The notes below the pieces were generated by a model. The model made no database searches, was not told where the DNA came from, and saw only the letters and a program-made list of their open reading frames with translations. The position numbers were made by a program, and so were the translations under genes. Below, piece after piece: positions 16,890 through 25,844 of a stretch of DNA of 64,000 bases (positions are counted from its first letter, which is position 1; every line of letters starts with the position of its first letter). The stretch is from Streptomyces sp. JB150. GTDB lineage: Bacteria > Actinomycetota > Actinomycetes > Streptomycetales > Streptomycetaceae. Location: contig NZ_CP049780.1 in assembly GCF_011193355.1 (NCBI RefSeq), positions 7,222,634 to 7,286,633 on the forward strand, given 5' to 3'.

Positions 16890-19800
16890 CTGCGGCGTCC
16901 CTTGCGGGTCGCGCGGGTGGTCAGTTCCTCGTAGGCCGGGGCGTCACCGGCGCGGACGCGGTCCCAGGCGCGCTGGAACAGCTCCGGCACCGGTATCAGC
17001 GGCACCGCGCGGGCGTGCGTGCCGACCGGGTAGAGGCCCTGCTTCCAGACCTCGACCGGCAGCGCGGGCGACTTCAGGTCGAGCCAGCCGCACGGCAGGA
17101 ACAGCGTGCGTCCGGCGCGCGCCCGCTTGGCCTCGACGACCAGGGCGCTCGCCGCGAGTTCCGTGCGCGCCTTCTTCATGCGGGCGGGCTTCCAGCCCGT
17201 CCAGCGGGCGCAGTTGCGGTCCGTCGGGTCGGGCAGGGCCAGCAGCTGCAGATAGAGCGCCGCCGCGTCCTCGCCCACACCGTGCGCCCGAGCGACCTCG
17301 GCGACCAGGCCGGGCACGCTGACGGCCGGATCCTGGGCGTACCCGGTGGCTTCCCGCGCATCCGTCCCGGCCGCGACCGCGCGGGTGAGGTCCTCGCTCA
17401 GGATCGTCCGCAGCGCCCGCATGCCGTGGCCCTGCGCCGGCCCCATCAGACCCTCGACCAGCCCGAACACCGGGTCGTCCGCGCTCGTGAGGGCACCCGT
17501 GCGGACCAGGACGGCCTCGTGCTCGCCGTACCAGGGCCGCAGCACCAGCGCCTCGCCCACGGCGGTCAGCCCCCGCGCGTCGGCACCGCCGGCCGCCGGC
17601 ATGCCGTACGCCTTGCGCAGTTCCACGGCGGCCGACGTGCCCTTCTCCGTCCACGCCAGGTCCAGGTCGAGCAGCAGCCCCGGGTCCGCGACGCGGCGGC
17701 GCAGCGCGGTCAGCGCGCCGGGCAGGGCGGCGCGCAGGGGATGCCCGTACGGCAGGGAGTAGGCGAGCCCGGTCAGGGCGGCCACGGCACGCGACAGGTC
17801 GTAGCGGCCCGGCACCGCCTGCGGGTCCTCCGCCACCAGCTCGCCGTCCTTGCCGAGCCGCTGCACGGTGGTGCGGCTGAGCCAGGGCGTGCGCTGCGGG
17901 TTCAGCACCTCTTCGGCGGAACCCGTGGGCAGCCCGGCCAGCGACTGCTCCCCGGCCAGCTCTTCGGGCAGGCGGACGACCCCGGCGAGCCGCTCGGCCC
18001 ACACCCGGCCCGCCGCCGCCGTGTCCGGCCCGGCCGTCCACAGGTCCGCAGGGTTCTCGGGCAGCAGCGCGCCGACGAGCGCCGTCCGGTCGTCCGGCGC
18101 GAGCCAGCCCAGCAGCGTGTCGCCGAGCTCCTTCTGCCGCGGCTTCAGACCGGTCGCGGCGATCACCTCGTCGGTGAGCTGGGCCGGTCTGCCCGCGACC
18201 AGCAGCGCGGCCTGCACGGGCCCCAGTCCGTCCCGCGTCGCGGCGACCAGGGCGGCGGGCGCGTCCGGCTGCCAGGGCGCGGGCCCCTTCTCGCGGATCA
18301 GTGCGGTCACCGCGGCCAGCGCGTCGGCCGGGAACACCGGAGGGTACGCGGTCTCCCGCTCCAGCGTGAGGTGCGCGACCGCGCCGAACACACCGGCCGG
18401 GTCGTGGTCCAGGGCCAGCCAGTGCACACGCCCGTCGCGGTGGTCGACGCTCTGGCAGCCGAGGACGACGACCGTACGGCCGTCCCGGCGCAGCACCTGG
18501 CCGGCCCGCTCCTGCCCGCTGTGCGGCTCGCTCAGCACGACCTCGCGCAGCGCCCCGGCGGACGCGGCCAGGGGCCCTTCGGTGATCGCGTCGAAGAGCA
18601 GCAGCAGTGCCTCGCGGTGCGTCGGCGTCACGGTCGGCGACGCGGCACGGTAGGCGAGCGGGCGCAGCAGCTTGAGCACGGAAGGCCACAGCAGACCGAT
18701 GAGGGGAACCGTGAACTCGTCGCTGCGCCACCCGCCGGCGGGCCCACCGGTCACGGTGGCTCCAGCGGTCCCGGCGGCCGTCACAGCCCCGGCGCCGGCG
18801 AGCCGGGCGGACTCGGGCAGGGGCTTGCCGTCGGCCGGCTTGCCCGACAGGACGTGGTTCACGGCGCGGATCTGCCGCAGCGCGTTCCAGCGCTGGTCGC
18901 TGCCCCACCAGCCCGGGAGGACGGCGAGCCCGGCCACGGCCTCGCGCAGGGTCTGGTCGTCGCCGTTCTCGGGGCGGTAGTCGGCGAACATGCCCTCGGC
19001 GCGCTGGACGTCGACCTCCGGCCGCTGCACCGGAGGCGCCACGAACGTGGCGATCGACTCCGCCAGGCGCAGCGCGCCACGCGTGACCCCGGCGACACCG
19101 GCGAGCACGTGCGGCTCGGTGAGCGCGGGCAGACAGCGCGAGACGGTCTCCCGCAGGACCGCCTCGGCGGACGGCACGGCGGGCTGCCCGGCGGCGGCCC
19201 CCGTGGCGTTCCCGGCCGCGGACGTCGTCCGCGCGGCCCGCGCACGCGCTGTGCCGGTCCCGCCCGTGGCCGCCGCCCCGGCCTTCGCCAGGGCCGCCGC
19301 GGCCGCGGCCTTCGCCTGCCGCTCGGCCAGCGCCTGAGCCCCGGCGCGCAGCACCTCGCCCGCCTCGGCGTCGCTCAGCGCCCGCAGCAGCGCCGACGCG
19401 GCCTCGTCGCGGGGCCGCAGCGCGTGCCAGAAGTCGGCCGGGGGAACGAGCCGCGTTCCCGCGGCGAACTCCCCGCCGCGCGACAGCGCCGTCACCCGGC
19501 CCGTCTCCCGCACGCCGCCGTCGCCATCGCCGTCCGCCGTGAAGAAGGCGATCTGGCGGTGCAGTGCGACGGCGACCGGCTCGGCGCCGCCGGGCAGCCG
19601 CAGCGCGCCGAGCGGAACGCCCGGCATCCGGCCGTGCGCCGTCGCCACGGTGACGGTGCGGCCGTCCGGCGTGCCGACGGTGGTGCGGGCCTCGTCGCCC
19701 TCGCCCTCGGTGCGCACCCAGCGGCCGAGCACCGTGCCGTCCGTGCCGAACGGGCTGTGCTCGAGACCCGGCTGGAGCGGCAGCACCGAGCAGTGCTGCT

Positions 19801-22183
19801 GGACCAGGGTGGCACCCTCGCGGATACCGGTCCGCAGGAACGCGGGCAGCGAGGCGCGCCCGTGCGTGCCGGTGGCCGGGTCGTACTCCAGCCACACCTG
19901 CTGCCGTCCCTGCCGGCCCTGGCGCCAGTACGAGGTGCCGTCGCCGAGGACGGGCCGGGCGGGCGGCAGTTCGGTGTCGCCGGCGTGCAGGGCGCGGCCA
20001 CCGGTGGCGCGGCCGCCGCCCGGCAGCGGGATCGAGGTCTCGCCCGCCTCCCCGCCGCCGTACCAGCGCTGCAACCGCTCGCCGCCGAGGGGGAACACCT
20101 CCGACGGGCGCGCCGACCAGTAGCCGTAGTGCTTGCCGTCGTGCCACCACATCACCAGCAGCTCGCCGTCGGTGTAACGGAACGACGGGCGCTGCCAGCG
20201 GTCCAGGGGCACGGGCAGGCGCAGGTCGTGCTCCAGCAGGATCTCCTGCGGGCCCACGACGATCGCCTTGTCCCGGCGGGCGACGATCAGCGCCGGCCAG
20301 GCCTCCTGGACGGTGAGACTGTCGTCGCGGTCGGTGCGGGTCTCCGCGTCCAGCCGCCGCAGCGCCTCGTCGAGGGCGGGCCAGCCCAGCTCGTCCGGGA
20401 TGCCGGCGCGCAGGGTGCGGCCGAGCAGCGGCGCGAGCTCGACCGCGGCGACCCGGGCGACGGCCTCGGGGCTGATCCGGGCGGCGACCGCGCGGAACGG
20501 GCGCAGCCGCTCCAGCGCGGCGCCCACGGCGGGCAGGGTGGTCGCGCCGGCCAGTTCGGCGGCCGCGTCGTCCAGCCACTCGCGCAGCACGTCGGCGAGG
20601 ACCGGGTGCCCGGCCAGCCCGTCCAGCAGCGCCGGGCCGGGGCGGTGGCCGCTCAGGTTGCCGACCGCGGTGTACAGCAGGCGCCGGCAGTGCGGATGCG
20701 CGGCGACGGCCGTGAGGTCCCGTCGCTCCGGCCGGGTTTCCTGCAGCCACTGGCTGAGGGGCAGGAAGACCTTCCCGTCGGCCGCGGGCAGGGTCAGCGG
20801 TATGCCCTGCGCGACGCACAGGTCCAGCAGGTCGAGGTCGGCACCGGCCTGCCAGCGGCCGGAGAACAGGTCGACGGGGCGGCCCTGGGCGCGCAGCCGC
20901 GGGGCCATGCGCTCCACGAGGGCGAGGGTGGCGGGGGAGAGCATGCTGTACGCGGCGCCGTGCTTGCGGTGCAGCGCCCAGCGGCCGAGCCACTCCGCCG
21001 CGTCGACTCCGTCGGTCCCGCCGGAACCGTCCGTCCCGTGAGGGCCGTTCGTCGTCCCGTCCGCCGTCCCGTCCGCCCTCCCGGTCTCGCCGGTCAGCAG
21101 CCGTTCGGCGCCGGTCTCCGCGAGCAGCGCCAGCCAGAACTCGTCGTCGTCGAGAGAGCGGCCGAGACCGGCCGGCATGATCTCCAACAACCGCGCCCGT
21201 ACGGCGGGTTGCCGCTGGGCCAGGGTGACGAGCGTCGCCCGGTAGGTGTTCCAGAAGGACGCGGGAGCCCGGACCGCCGCGGGGGAGGCGAGCAGGTCGG
21301 CGACCAGGGCGCACTCCTCGGTGAGCCGGTCCAGGCCCGCGGCCTTGATCAGGGCGCGCGCGTCCTGGGGCAGCGACGCGTACGGCGGCATACCGGCCGC
21401 GCAGCGCTCCACGGTCAGCTGCCGGAACTGCGCCCAGGCCTCGGCGGGGCTGAGCCGCGCCGAGAGCGCCTTCACATGTTCCTTGAGCGCCTTCACCGTG
21501 AGCGCGCCGGCGAAGGCGAACTCCAGGAACACGGCACGCTGCCGCTCCTCGTCCACGGCGAGCGCGTGCACCCGCTCCGCCTCGCGGGCCTTGCCGAAGA
21601 AGGCGGCCGCGTAGGTGGTGTTGTCGTGCTGGAGGAAGACGCGGGCGGCCTGCTCGTAGAAGGTGGGCAGGAAGTGCGGCACGGCCCGGCCGAGCCGCTC
21701 GCCCAGCGCCTCGAAACCCTCCTTGGCGGTGCCGGGACGGGACTTGGCCTGCCGGGCCAGCCGCTCGACGTCCTTCACCAGCGCCAGCGCGTGGTGGCCG
21801 TTCGCCGGGTCGTTGACCAGGGCCCACGCCGGGAAACCCAGTGCCTCGCGGCGCACTTGGCCGACCTCGCTGGTCTCCGGGTCCCGGACCAGTCCGAGGA
21901 AGTCCATGGCGAGGTCTTCCGCCTCGCCCAGGGTGCCCGGCACCAGCCGTACGATCGTCCGCTGGTCCAGCGCGGGGTGCGTGTACGTGCGCACGGTCAG
22001 GACGTCGGCGTCCTCGCGGTCCGTGGTGCCCGGGGGCAGGATCGCGCCGGCGTCAAGCAGCGCGGCCGACGTGGCGGCGTCGTAGGTGAACCCGTCGTGC
22101 ACCGCGCCGCCGTTCGCGGACCCGTCGTACGCCGACCTCTCGTGGGTCGATCCGTCGTGCGTGATCGCGTCGTCGACCGTCAT
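16886..22183 (-). CDS. Giant conserved protein of the DUF4132/MoxR/VWA locus
   Basis: A 1765-aa cytoplasmic protein with no recognised enzyme motif. The N-terminal part is mostly alpha-helical, and the first ~35 residues are an imperfect Asp/Gly/His/Ser repeat. The centre (about residues 630-800) is rich in Trp, Gly and beta strands (for example GKHYGYWSARPSEVF), suggesting a beta-propeller-like section. The C-terminus is helical and basic. The ATG at 22183 overlaps the stop of the upstream DUF4132 gene (ATGA); the frame stays open to 22888 but that part is a shadow of the upstream gene. It is likely the large scaffold or substrate-binding component of the operon. Some annotations would also call it DUF4132; I could not confirm that. 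Confidence 0.82.
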   Translation of the reverse strand: MTVDDAITHDGSTHERSAYDGSANGGAVHDGFTYDAATSAALLDAGAILPPGTTDREDADVLTVRTYTHPALDQRTIVRLVPGTLGEAEDLAMDFLGLVRDPETSEVGQVRREALGFPAWALVNDPANGHHALALVKDVERLARQAKSRPGTAKEGFEALGERLGRAVPHFLPTFYEQAARVFLQHDNTTYAAAFFGKAREAERVHALAVDEERQRAVFLEFAFAGALTVKALKEHVKALSARLSPAEAWAQFRQLTVERCAAGMPPYASLPQDARALIKAAGLDRLTEECALVADLLASPAAVRAPASFWNTYRATLVTLAQRQPAVRARLLEIMPAGLGRSLDDDEFWLALLAETGAERLLTGETGRADGTADGTTNGPHGTDGSGGTDGVDAAEWLGRWALHRKHGAAYSMLSPATLALVERMAPRLRAQGRPVDLFSGRWQAGADLDLLDLCVAQGIPLTLPAADGKVFLPLSQWLQETRPERRDLTAVAAHPHCRRLLYTAVGNLSGHRPGPALLDGLAGHPVLADVLREWLDDAAAELAGATTLPAVGAALERLRPFRAVAARISPEAVARVAAVELAPLLGRTLRAGIPDELGWPALDEALRRLDAETRTDRDDSLTVQEAWPALIVARRDKAIVVGPQEILLEHDLRLPVPLDRWQRPSFRYTDGELLVMWWHDGKHYGYWSARPSEVFPLGGERLQRWYGGGEAGETSIPLPGGGRATGGRALHAGDTELPPARPVLGDGTSYWRQGRQGRQQVWLEYDPATGTHGRASLPAFLRTGIREGATLVQQHCSVLPLQPGLEHSPFGTDGTVLGRWVRTEGEGDEARTTVGTPDGRTVTVATAHGRMPGVPLGALRLPGGAEPVAVALHRQIAFFTADGDGDGGVRETGRVTALSRGGEFAAGTRLVPPADFWHALRPRDEAASALLRALSDAEAGEVLRAGAQALAERQAKAAAAAALAKAGAAATGGTGTARARAARTTSAAGNATGAAAGQPAVPSAEAVLRETVSRCLPALTEPHVLAGVAGVTRGALRLAESIATFVAPPVQRPEVDVQRAEGMFADYRPENGDDQTLREAVAGLAVLPGWWGSDQRWNALRQIRAVNHVLSGKPADGKPLPESARLAGAGAVTAAGTAGATVTGGPAGGWRSDEFTVPLIGLLWPSVLKLLRPLAYRAASPTVTPTHREALLLLFDAITEGPLAASAGALREVVLSEPHSGQERAGQVLRRDGRTVVVLGCQSVDHRDGRVHWLALDHDPAGVFGAVAHLTLERETAYPPVFPADALAAVTALIREKGPAPWQPDAPAALVAATRDGLGPVQAALLVAGRPAQLTDEVIAATGLKPRQKELGDTLLGWLAPDDRTALVGALLPENPADLWTAGPDTAAAGRVWAERLAGVVRLPEELAGEQSLAGLPTGSAEEVLNPQRTPWLSRTTVQRLGKDGELVAEDPQAVPGRYDLSRAVAALTGLAYSLPYGHPLRAALPGALTALRRRVADPGLLLDLDLAWTEKGTSAAVELRKAYGMPAAGGADARGLTAVGEALVLRPWYGEHEAVLVRTGALTSADDPVFGLVEGLMGPAQGHGMRALRTILSEDLTRAVAAGTDAREATGYAQDPAVSVPGLVAEVARAHGVGEDAAALYLQLLALPDPTDRNCARWTGWKPARMKKARTELAASALVVEAKRARAGRTLFLPCGWLDLKSPALPVEVWKQGLYPVGTHARAVPLIPVPELFQRAWDRVRAGDAPAYEELTTRATRKGRRR

Positions 22184-23034
22184 GCCGCGCGCTCCTCGTC
22201 CTCGATATCGCGCCCGGCATACAGTGCGGCCGCCATACGCATGCCCTCGGACCAGGCAACGGGTCCGATCCGTCCCAGCTTCAGCACTCGGCCGGCCGGG
22301 TCGGTGAAGACCAGGGGGCCGGTCTCCGTCTCCTCGTAGCCGTCGTAGTCGCCGACCCACACGCGGGCCTCGACCGTACGGCCGTCCTCCAGCACGGAGC
22401 ACACGGCGTGGCCGCCGCGCACGCGGTAGCCGAGCTGGGTCGCCCGGCCGTGCAGGAAGCGCAGTTCCTTGAAGGCGCCGCCCGCGTAGGTCTCGACGGA
22501 GGTCGCCTCGGCGTCGAGCGCGGCGGGCCGCCGCCACACCTCGCGGAAGAGCTGCTGGGCGCGCTGTTCGACGCCCAGCTCGACGGCGAACTCCCGCAGC
22601 TCCTCCAGGTCGTCGAGGAGCACGGGGTGCGGCAGGCGCACCAGTCGCGGGGTGAGGCGGACGGTGTCGCCGTCGAGGTCGACGACGCCGAGTCCGCGCT
22701 CGGCGTCGGCGTCCCGCAGGAACCCGGCGACCGCGCCGTCCGCCCCCGTCACCACCAGGTCGCGCAGGGCGGCCCGCCACGCCGGGTCCGGCCACACCCG
22801 CACCAGGACGGCGAACGGCACCGGGAGCGAGCGCACCATCCACCGCTCCACGTCGGCCAGGCACTGCCGTTCGTGGCGCTCCAGCCACTCGGCGAGCTGA
22901 CGCAGCCCCACCACCGCCGGATCATCGGCGATCTTCGGCGGTACGGACTTCAACTTCCGCCCGGCCGCGTTGCGGCACACCACCTTGCCGTCGTCGAGGG
23001 CGACCTCATAGCCGCCGGCCGACACCCACCCCAT
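22180..23034 (-). CDS. DUF4132-domain protein
   Basis: First gene of the five-gene leftward operon, 284 aa. The N-terminal part VVCRNAAGRKLKSVPPKI and the later QRAQQLFREVWRR helix correspond to the DUF4132 core as I know it (the domain also occurs in MolR-type proteins of enterobacteria). No catalytic residues are known for the domain. ATG at 23034 has GGGAGG 7 nt upstream, clearly better than the in-frame start at 23064. The stop overlaps the giant gene's start by 4 bp. The promoter must lie in 23035-23198; I could not identify a convincing -35/-10 there. Confidence 0.82.
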   Translation of the reverse strand: MGWVSAGGYEVALDDGKVVCRNAAGRKLKSVPPKIADDPAVVGLRQLAEWLERHERQCLADVERWMVRSLPVPFAVLVRVWPDPAWRAALRDLVVTGADGAVAGFLRDADAERGLGVVDLDGDTVRLTPRLVRLPHPVLLDDLEELREFAVELGVEQRAQQLFREVWRRPAALDAEATSVETYAGGAFKELRFLHGRATQLGYRVRGGHAVCSVLEDGRTVEARVWVGDYDGYEETETGPLVFTDPAGRVLKLGRIGPVAWSEGMRMAAALYAGRDIEDEERAA

Positions 23035-23198
23035 CGATGTGCCTCCCGCACCCGCAGTGATCAAGTGACGGGAACTGTAGAGCAGGGCACTGACAACGGG
23101 GTTCGGGGGTCAGACGGCGCTCTCCTTTTTGCCCGGGTCTTCGGGGCGCCGGGTCTCCGGGCGCAGGGGCTTCAGGGCTTCTCCTGGCCCGTGAGCCG

Positions 23199-23372
23199 CT
23201 ACTTCTCCTCCTCGAAGTCCTCCGACCTGACGCCTGCCTCCTCCAGCGCCTCCTGCATGCTGCGGCCGGCGCCCTCCTCGTGCTTCGCCTGGCCGCGCTC
23301 CTGGTCGGGGCGCGTGGCCGAGGTGTCCTCGGTCTTCCCCGTCTTCGGGCGGTTCTCGTCGGGGACGGTCAT
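23199..23372 (-). CDS. Small acidic hydrophilic protein
   Basis: A 57-aa protein rich in Glu, Asp and Lys, without membrane segment or known domain. The C-terminal half (MQEALEEAGV then SEDFEEE) looks helical. ATG at 23372 is chosen over 23381 because GGAGGG lies 9 nt before it, while it directly abuts the earlier ATG. It is divergent from the small protein gene at 23485. Similar short acidic proteins are common conserved hypotheticals in Streptomyces; function unknown. Confidence 0.65.
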   Translation of the reverse strand: MTVPDENRPKTGKTEDTSATRPDQERGQAKHEEGAGRSMQEALEEAGVRSEDFEEEK

Positions 23373-23484
23373 GTCTCTCATCCCTCCGTACGGCCGGGGT
23401 CCGGTCTTCGATCGACGCGTGCCCGAGTACCCGTCCGAGGGCCCGGCACTGCATAGCGTCGGCGTGCCGGGTTACCCGCAAGGC

Positions 23485-23733
23485 ATGACCAAACCTGACA
23501 AAAAGCCCGAATCCGAGATCCGTGAGGACGAGGAGAAGCGCGCGGAGTCCCAGCCCTTCAGCTACCCGTACCCCGAGCGGCGCTCGAACGTGCGCGCCGT
23601 CCGGCACATCAGCCGCGCCGAGGCGGACGAGGACAGCGTCCCGGGCGTCCCCGGCGGCTACGGCACCAGTGGCGGCGGCCAGCCCAGCCGTTCCGGCAGC
23701 GGAGCCGACGAGGCGGACCCCGACCAGCACTGA
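23485..23733 (+). CDS. Small hydrophilic protein, unknown function
   Basis: An 82-residue, highly charged protein beginning MTKPDKKPE, with a central RRSNVRAVRHISRAEAD segment and a Gly/Ser-rich tail. Codon third positions are almost all G or C beyond the first few codons, which supports real coding. No Shine-Dalgarno at ideal distance is visible (AAGG abuts the ATG). It is followed by short GAGAACCACC-type direct repeats (23731-23785) and then the MBL hydrolase gene. Confidence 0.6.
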   Translation: MTKPDKKPESEIREDEEKRAESQPFSYPYPERRSNVRAVRHISRAEADEDSVPGVPGGYGTSGGGQPSRSGSGADEADPDQH

Positions 23734-23785
23734 GAACCACCGAGATCACCGAGAACCGCTGAGAACCACCGAGAACCACGACGAC
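23731..23785. repeat. Short direct repeats after the small gene
   Basis: The motif GAGAACCACC recurs with variations about four times with roughly 15-bp periodicity, overlapping the stop codon of the small gene. Role unknown. Confidence 0.55.
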
Positions 23786-23841
23786 GCCACGCACGGGGCC
23801 GTCCCGCGGCCCCGTCGGGCAGAACGGTCACGGCGCGCATC

Positions 23842-24687
23842 ATGGACGACACCACCGACGGCGCGGTCGAACTGCACTTCATCGGCAACGCGACCGTCCT
23901 GCTGCGCTACGGCGGGCTCACCCTGCTCACCGACCCCAACTTCCTGCACCGGGGACAGTACGCCTACCTCGGCTACGGCCTGCTCAGCCGCCGCCTCACC
24001 GAGCCCGCGCTCGGCCCCGGCGACCTGCCCCGGCTCGACGCGATCGTCCTCTCGCACCTGCACGGCGACCACTGGGACCGCCGGGCCCGCCGCGAACTGG
24101 ACCACGCCGTCCCCGTGCTCACCACGCCGCACGCCGCACGCAGGCTCCGCGTGGTGCACCGCTTCCCCCGCACCGCGGGCCTGCGCACCTGGCAGGGGCT
24201 GACCCTCCGGCGCGGTGACGACCAGGTGCGGGTGACGGCGCTGCCGGGACGCCACGCGGCGCACCTCGTGCTGCGCGGCCTGTTGCCGCCGGTGATGGGC
24301 AGCATGCTGGAGTTCGGTCCCGCCGGAGGGCCGCCCAGGATGCGGCTGTACGTCTCCGGCGACACCGTCGTCCACGACGGCCTCGACGAGATCGCCCAGC
24401 GCTTCCCGGCCGCCGACCTGGCCATCCTCCACCTCGGCGGCACCCGCCTGCCCGGCGGCTTCGTGGTCACCATGGACGGCGCTCAGGGAGCGGAGCTGGC
24501 CCGCCGCCTCGACCCGCGCCTTCTGCTGCCGGTCCACTACGGCGACTACACGGTCATGCGGTCGCCCCTGGAGGCGTTCCTCACCGAGATCGAGGCGCTC
24601 GGCCTCGGCGACCGCGTCGTCCACTGCGGCCACGGCCACCGCGCCCGCATCACCCCCACCCTCGGAGCGGCCCCGACGGTCGTCTGA
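23842..24687 (+). CDS. MBL-fold metallo-hydrolase
   Basis: A 281-aa zinc hydrolase of the UlaG / NAPE-PLD-like branch of the metallo-beta-lactamase superfamily. Metal-binding motif HLHGDHWD sits near residues 73-80, with further ligands in GRHAAH, VSGDTVVHD and the late HYGDYT. There is no signal peptide, so it acts in the cytoplasm. Members of this branch hydrolyse phosphodiester, lactone or N-acyl bonds; the substrate here cannot be told. It appears to be transcribed alone. Confidence 0.88.
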   Translation: MDDTTDGAVELHFIGNATVLLRYGGLTLLTDPNFLHRGQYAYLGYGLLSRRLTEPALGPGDLPRLDAIVLSHLHGDHWDRRARRELDHAVPVLTTPHAARRLRVVHRFPRTAGLRTWQGLTLRRGDDQVRVTALPGRHAAHLVLRGLLPPVMGSMLEFGPAGGPPRMRLYVSGDTVVHDGLDEIAQRFPAADLAILHLGGTRLPGGFVVTMDGAQGAELARRLDPRLLLPVHYGDYTVMRSPLEAFLTEIEALGLGDRVVHCGHGHRARITPTLGAAPTVV

Positions 24688-25011
24688 CGGCGCACACACC
24701 TCCTGGCGACCGCCGACTCCCGCGCCGAACCGTCTGTGCACGGGGTCCCCGGCCCGCTCCCGTACGGGAGTCGCCCTGCGCGGGTCCGTCGGACTTGCCG
24801 GCGAGCACCTCTAGAACCGTGCACCGCACTCCCGCACCGCCGCACCGCACTCAGTGAAGAGACCGATCGTGCCCGTGACCGCCACGGCGGCCTCCTCCGC
24901 CGCCCTGCTCCCCGCGCATCTGGTCGCCCCGGCCGAGCCGAACACCACCACGGCGCACCAACTGGCCGCCGCGGTCGACCGGCCGCTCGTCGCGACCGGG
25001 GCCACCGTCGG
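24688..25011. other. 324-bp intergenic stretch with a coding-like remnant
   Basis: No complete gene is seen. From 24854 to about 25010 the + strand reads as about 50 codons with very high GC at third positions (start-like GTG at 24854 or 24869, product containing TTTAHQLAAAVDRPLVATG) before running into the 3' end of the convergent SDR gene. It may be the 5' remnant of a lost gene. No terminator with clear arms was found. Confidence 0.35.
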
Positions 25012-25806
25012 TCAGGGAAGGATCGAGTCGACGTATCCGCCGTCGACCCGCAGTGCCCCGCCCGTCGTGGCCGAGGCCTGCTCGGAGCTGAGGTAGACGA
25101 CCATGTGGGCGATCTCCTCCGGCTCGATCAGCCGCTGGAGCAGGGACTGCGGTCGGTGCTCGCGCATGAACCTGCGCTGGGCCTCGTCCCAGGGCAGGTC
25201 CCGGTCCACGAGTTCGTACACGAAGTCCTCGACGCCGCCGGTGTGGGTGGGCCCGGCGATGACGGAGTTCACCGTCACCCCCGTGCCCGCCGCCTTCTTG
25301 GCGAAGCCGCGGCTCACCGCCAGCAGCGCGGTCTTCGACATGCCGTAGTGGATCATCTCCGCCGGGATGACGACCGCCGAGTCGCTGGCGACGTACTGGA
25401 TCCGGCCCCAGCCGCGCTCGGTCATCCCGGGCAGGTACTGCCGGGTCAGCCGTACGGCGGCCAGCACGTTCACCTCGAAATAGCGCCGCCACTCGTCGTC
25501 GGTGATCTCCAGCGGGTCGGCGGCGCCGAAGACCCCCAGGTTGTTGACGAGGATGTCCACCCGGGGCAGCAGCTCCGCCACCCGGGCCGTGCCGTCCTCG
25601 GTGGTCACGTCGGCGGACACCGGCACCAGGTCGGCGCCGGGCGCCTGCCCGGCCAGCGACTCCACGCTCTGTGCCACGCGCCGCTCGTCACGGCCGTTGA
25701 CGCCCACGCGGGCCCCGGCCCTGGCGAGGGCCACGGCGATGGCCGCGCCGATGCCCTGGGTGGAGCCGGTGACCAGCGCGGTGCGTCCTGTCAGGTCGAT
25801 GTGCAT
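25012..25806 (-). CDS. Short-chain dehydrogenase/reductase
   Basis: Classical SDR of 264 aa using NAD(P)H. The cofactor motif TGSTQGIG lies at residues 12-19, NNLG near 86, a catalytic Ser in YVASDSAVV and the YGMSK tetrad motif near 154-158, and the C-terminal GGALRVDGGYV is typical. ATG at 25806 is chosen; it is preceded by AAGGGA about 14 nt away. It lies 38 bp after the nitronate monooxygenase-like gene in the same direction, so the two probably form an operon. Substrate unknown. Confidence 0.9.
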   Translation of the reverse strand: MHIDLTGRTALVTGSTQGIGAAIAVALARAGARVGVNGRDERRVAQSVESLAGQAPGADLVPVSADVTTEDGTARVAELLPRVDILVNNLGVFGAADPLEITDDEWRRYFEVNVLAAVRLTRQYLPGMTERGWGRIQYVASDSAVVIPAEMIHYGMSKTALLAVSRGFAKKAAGTGVTVNSVIAGPTHTGGVEDFVYELVDRDLPWDEAQRRFMREHRPQSLLQRLIEPEEIAHMVVYLSSEQASATTGGALRVDGGYVDSILP

Positions 25807-25844
25807 GAGAGGGCGGGTTCCCTTCGGAGGCGGACGGATGCCCG

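Noticed and set aside
16850..22339. Very long open frame on the + strand opposite the giant protein gene
   Set aside because: It is the antisense shadow of a high-GC coding gene; the minus-strand protein has coupled neighbours, a proper start and family-like sequence, while the + product is Arg/Gly/Pro-rich without domains.
22184..22888. N-terminal extension of the giant protein
   Set aside because: This part overlaps the DUF4132 gene on the same strand; the ATG at 22183 in a 4-bp overlap explains the start.
23110..23730. 206-codon minus frame overlapping the small genes
   Set aside because: The two short genes on each strand have better start signals and codon bias; this frame is a shadow of both.
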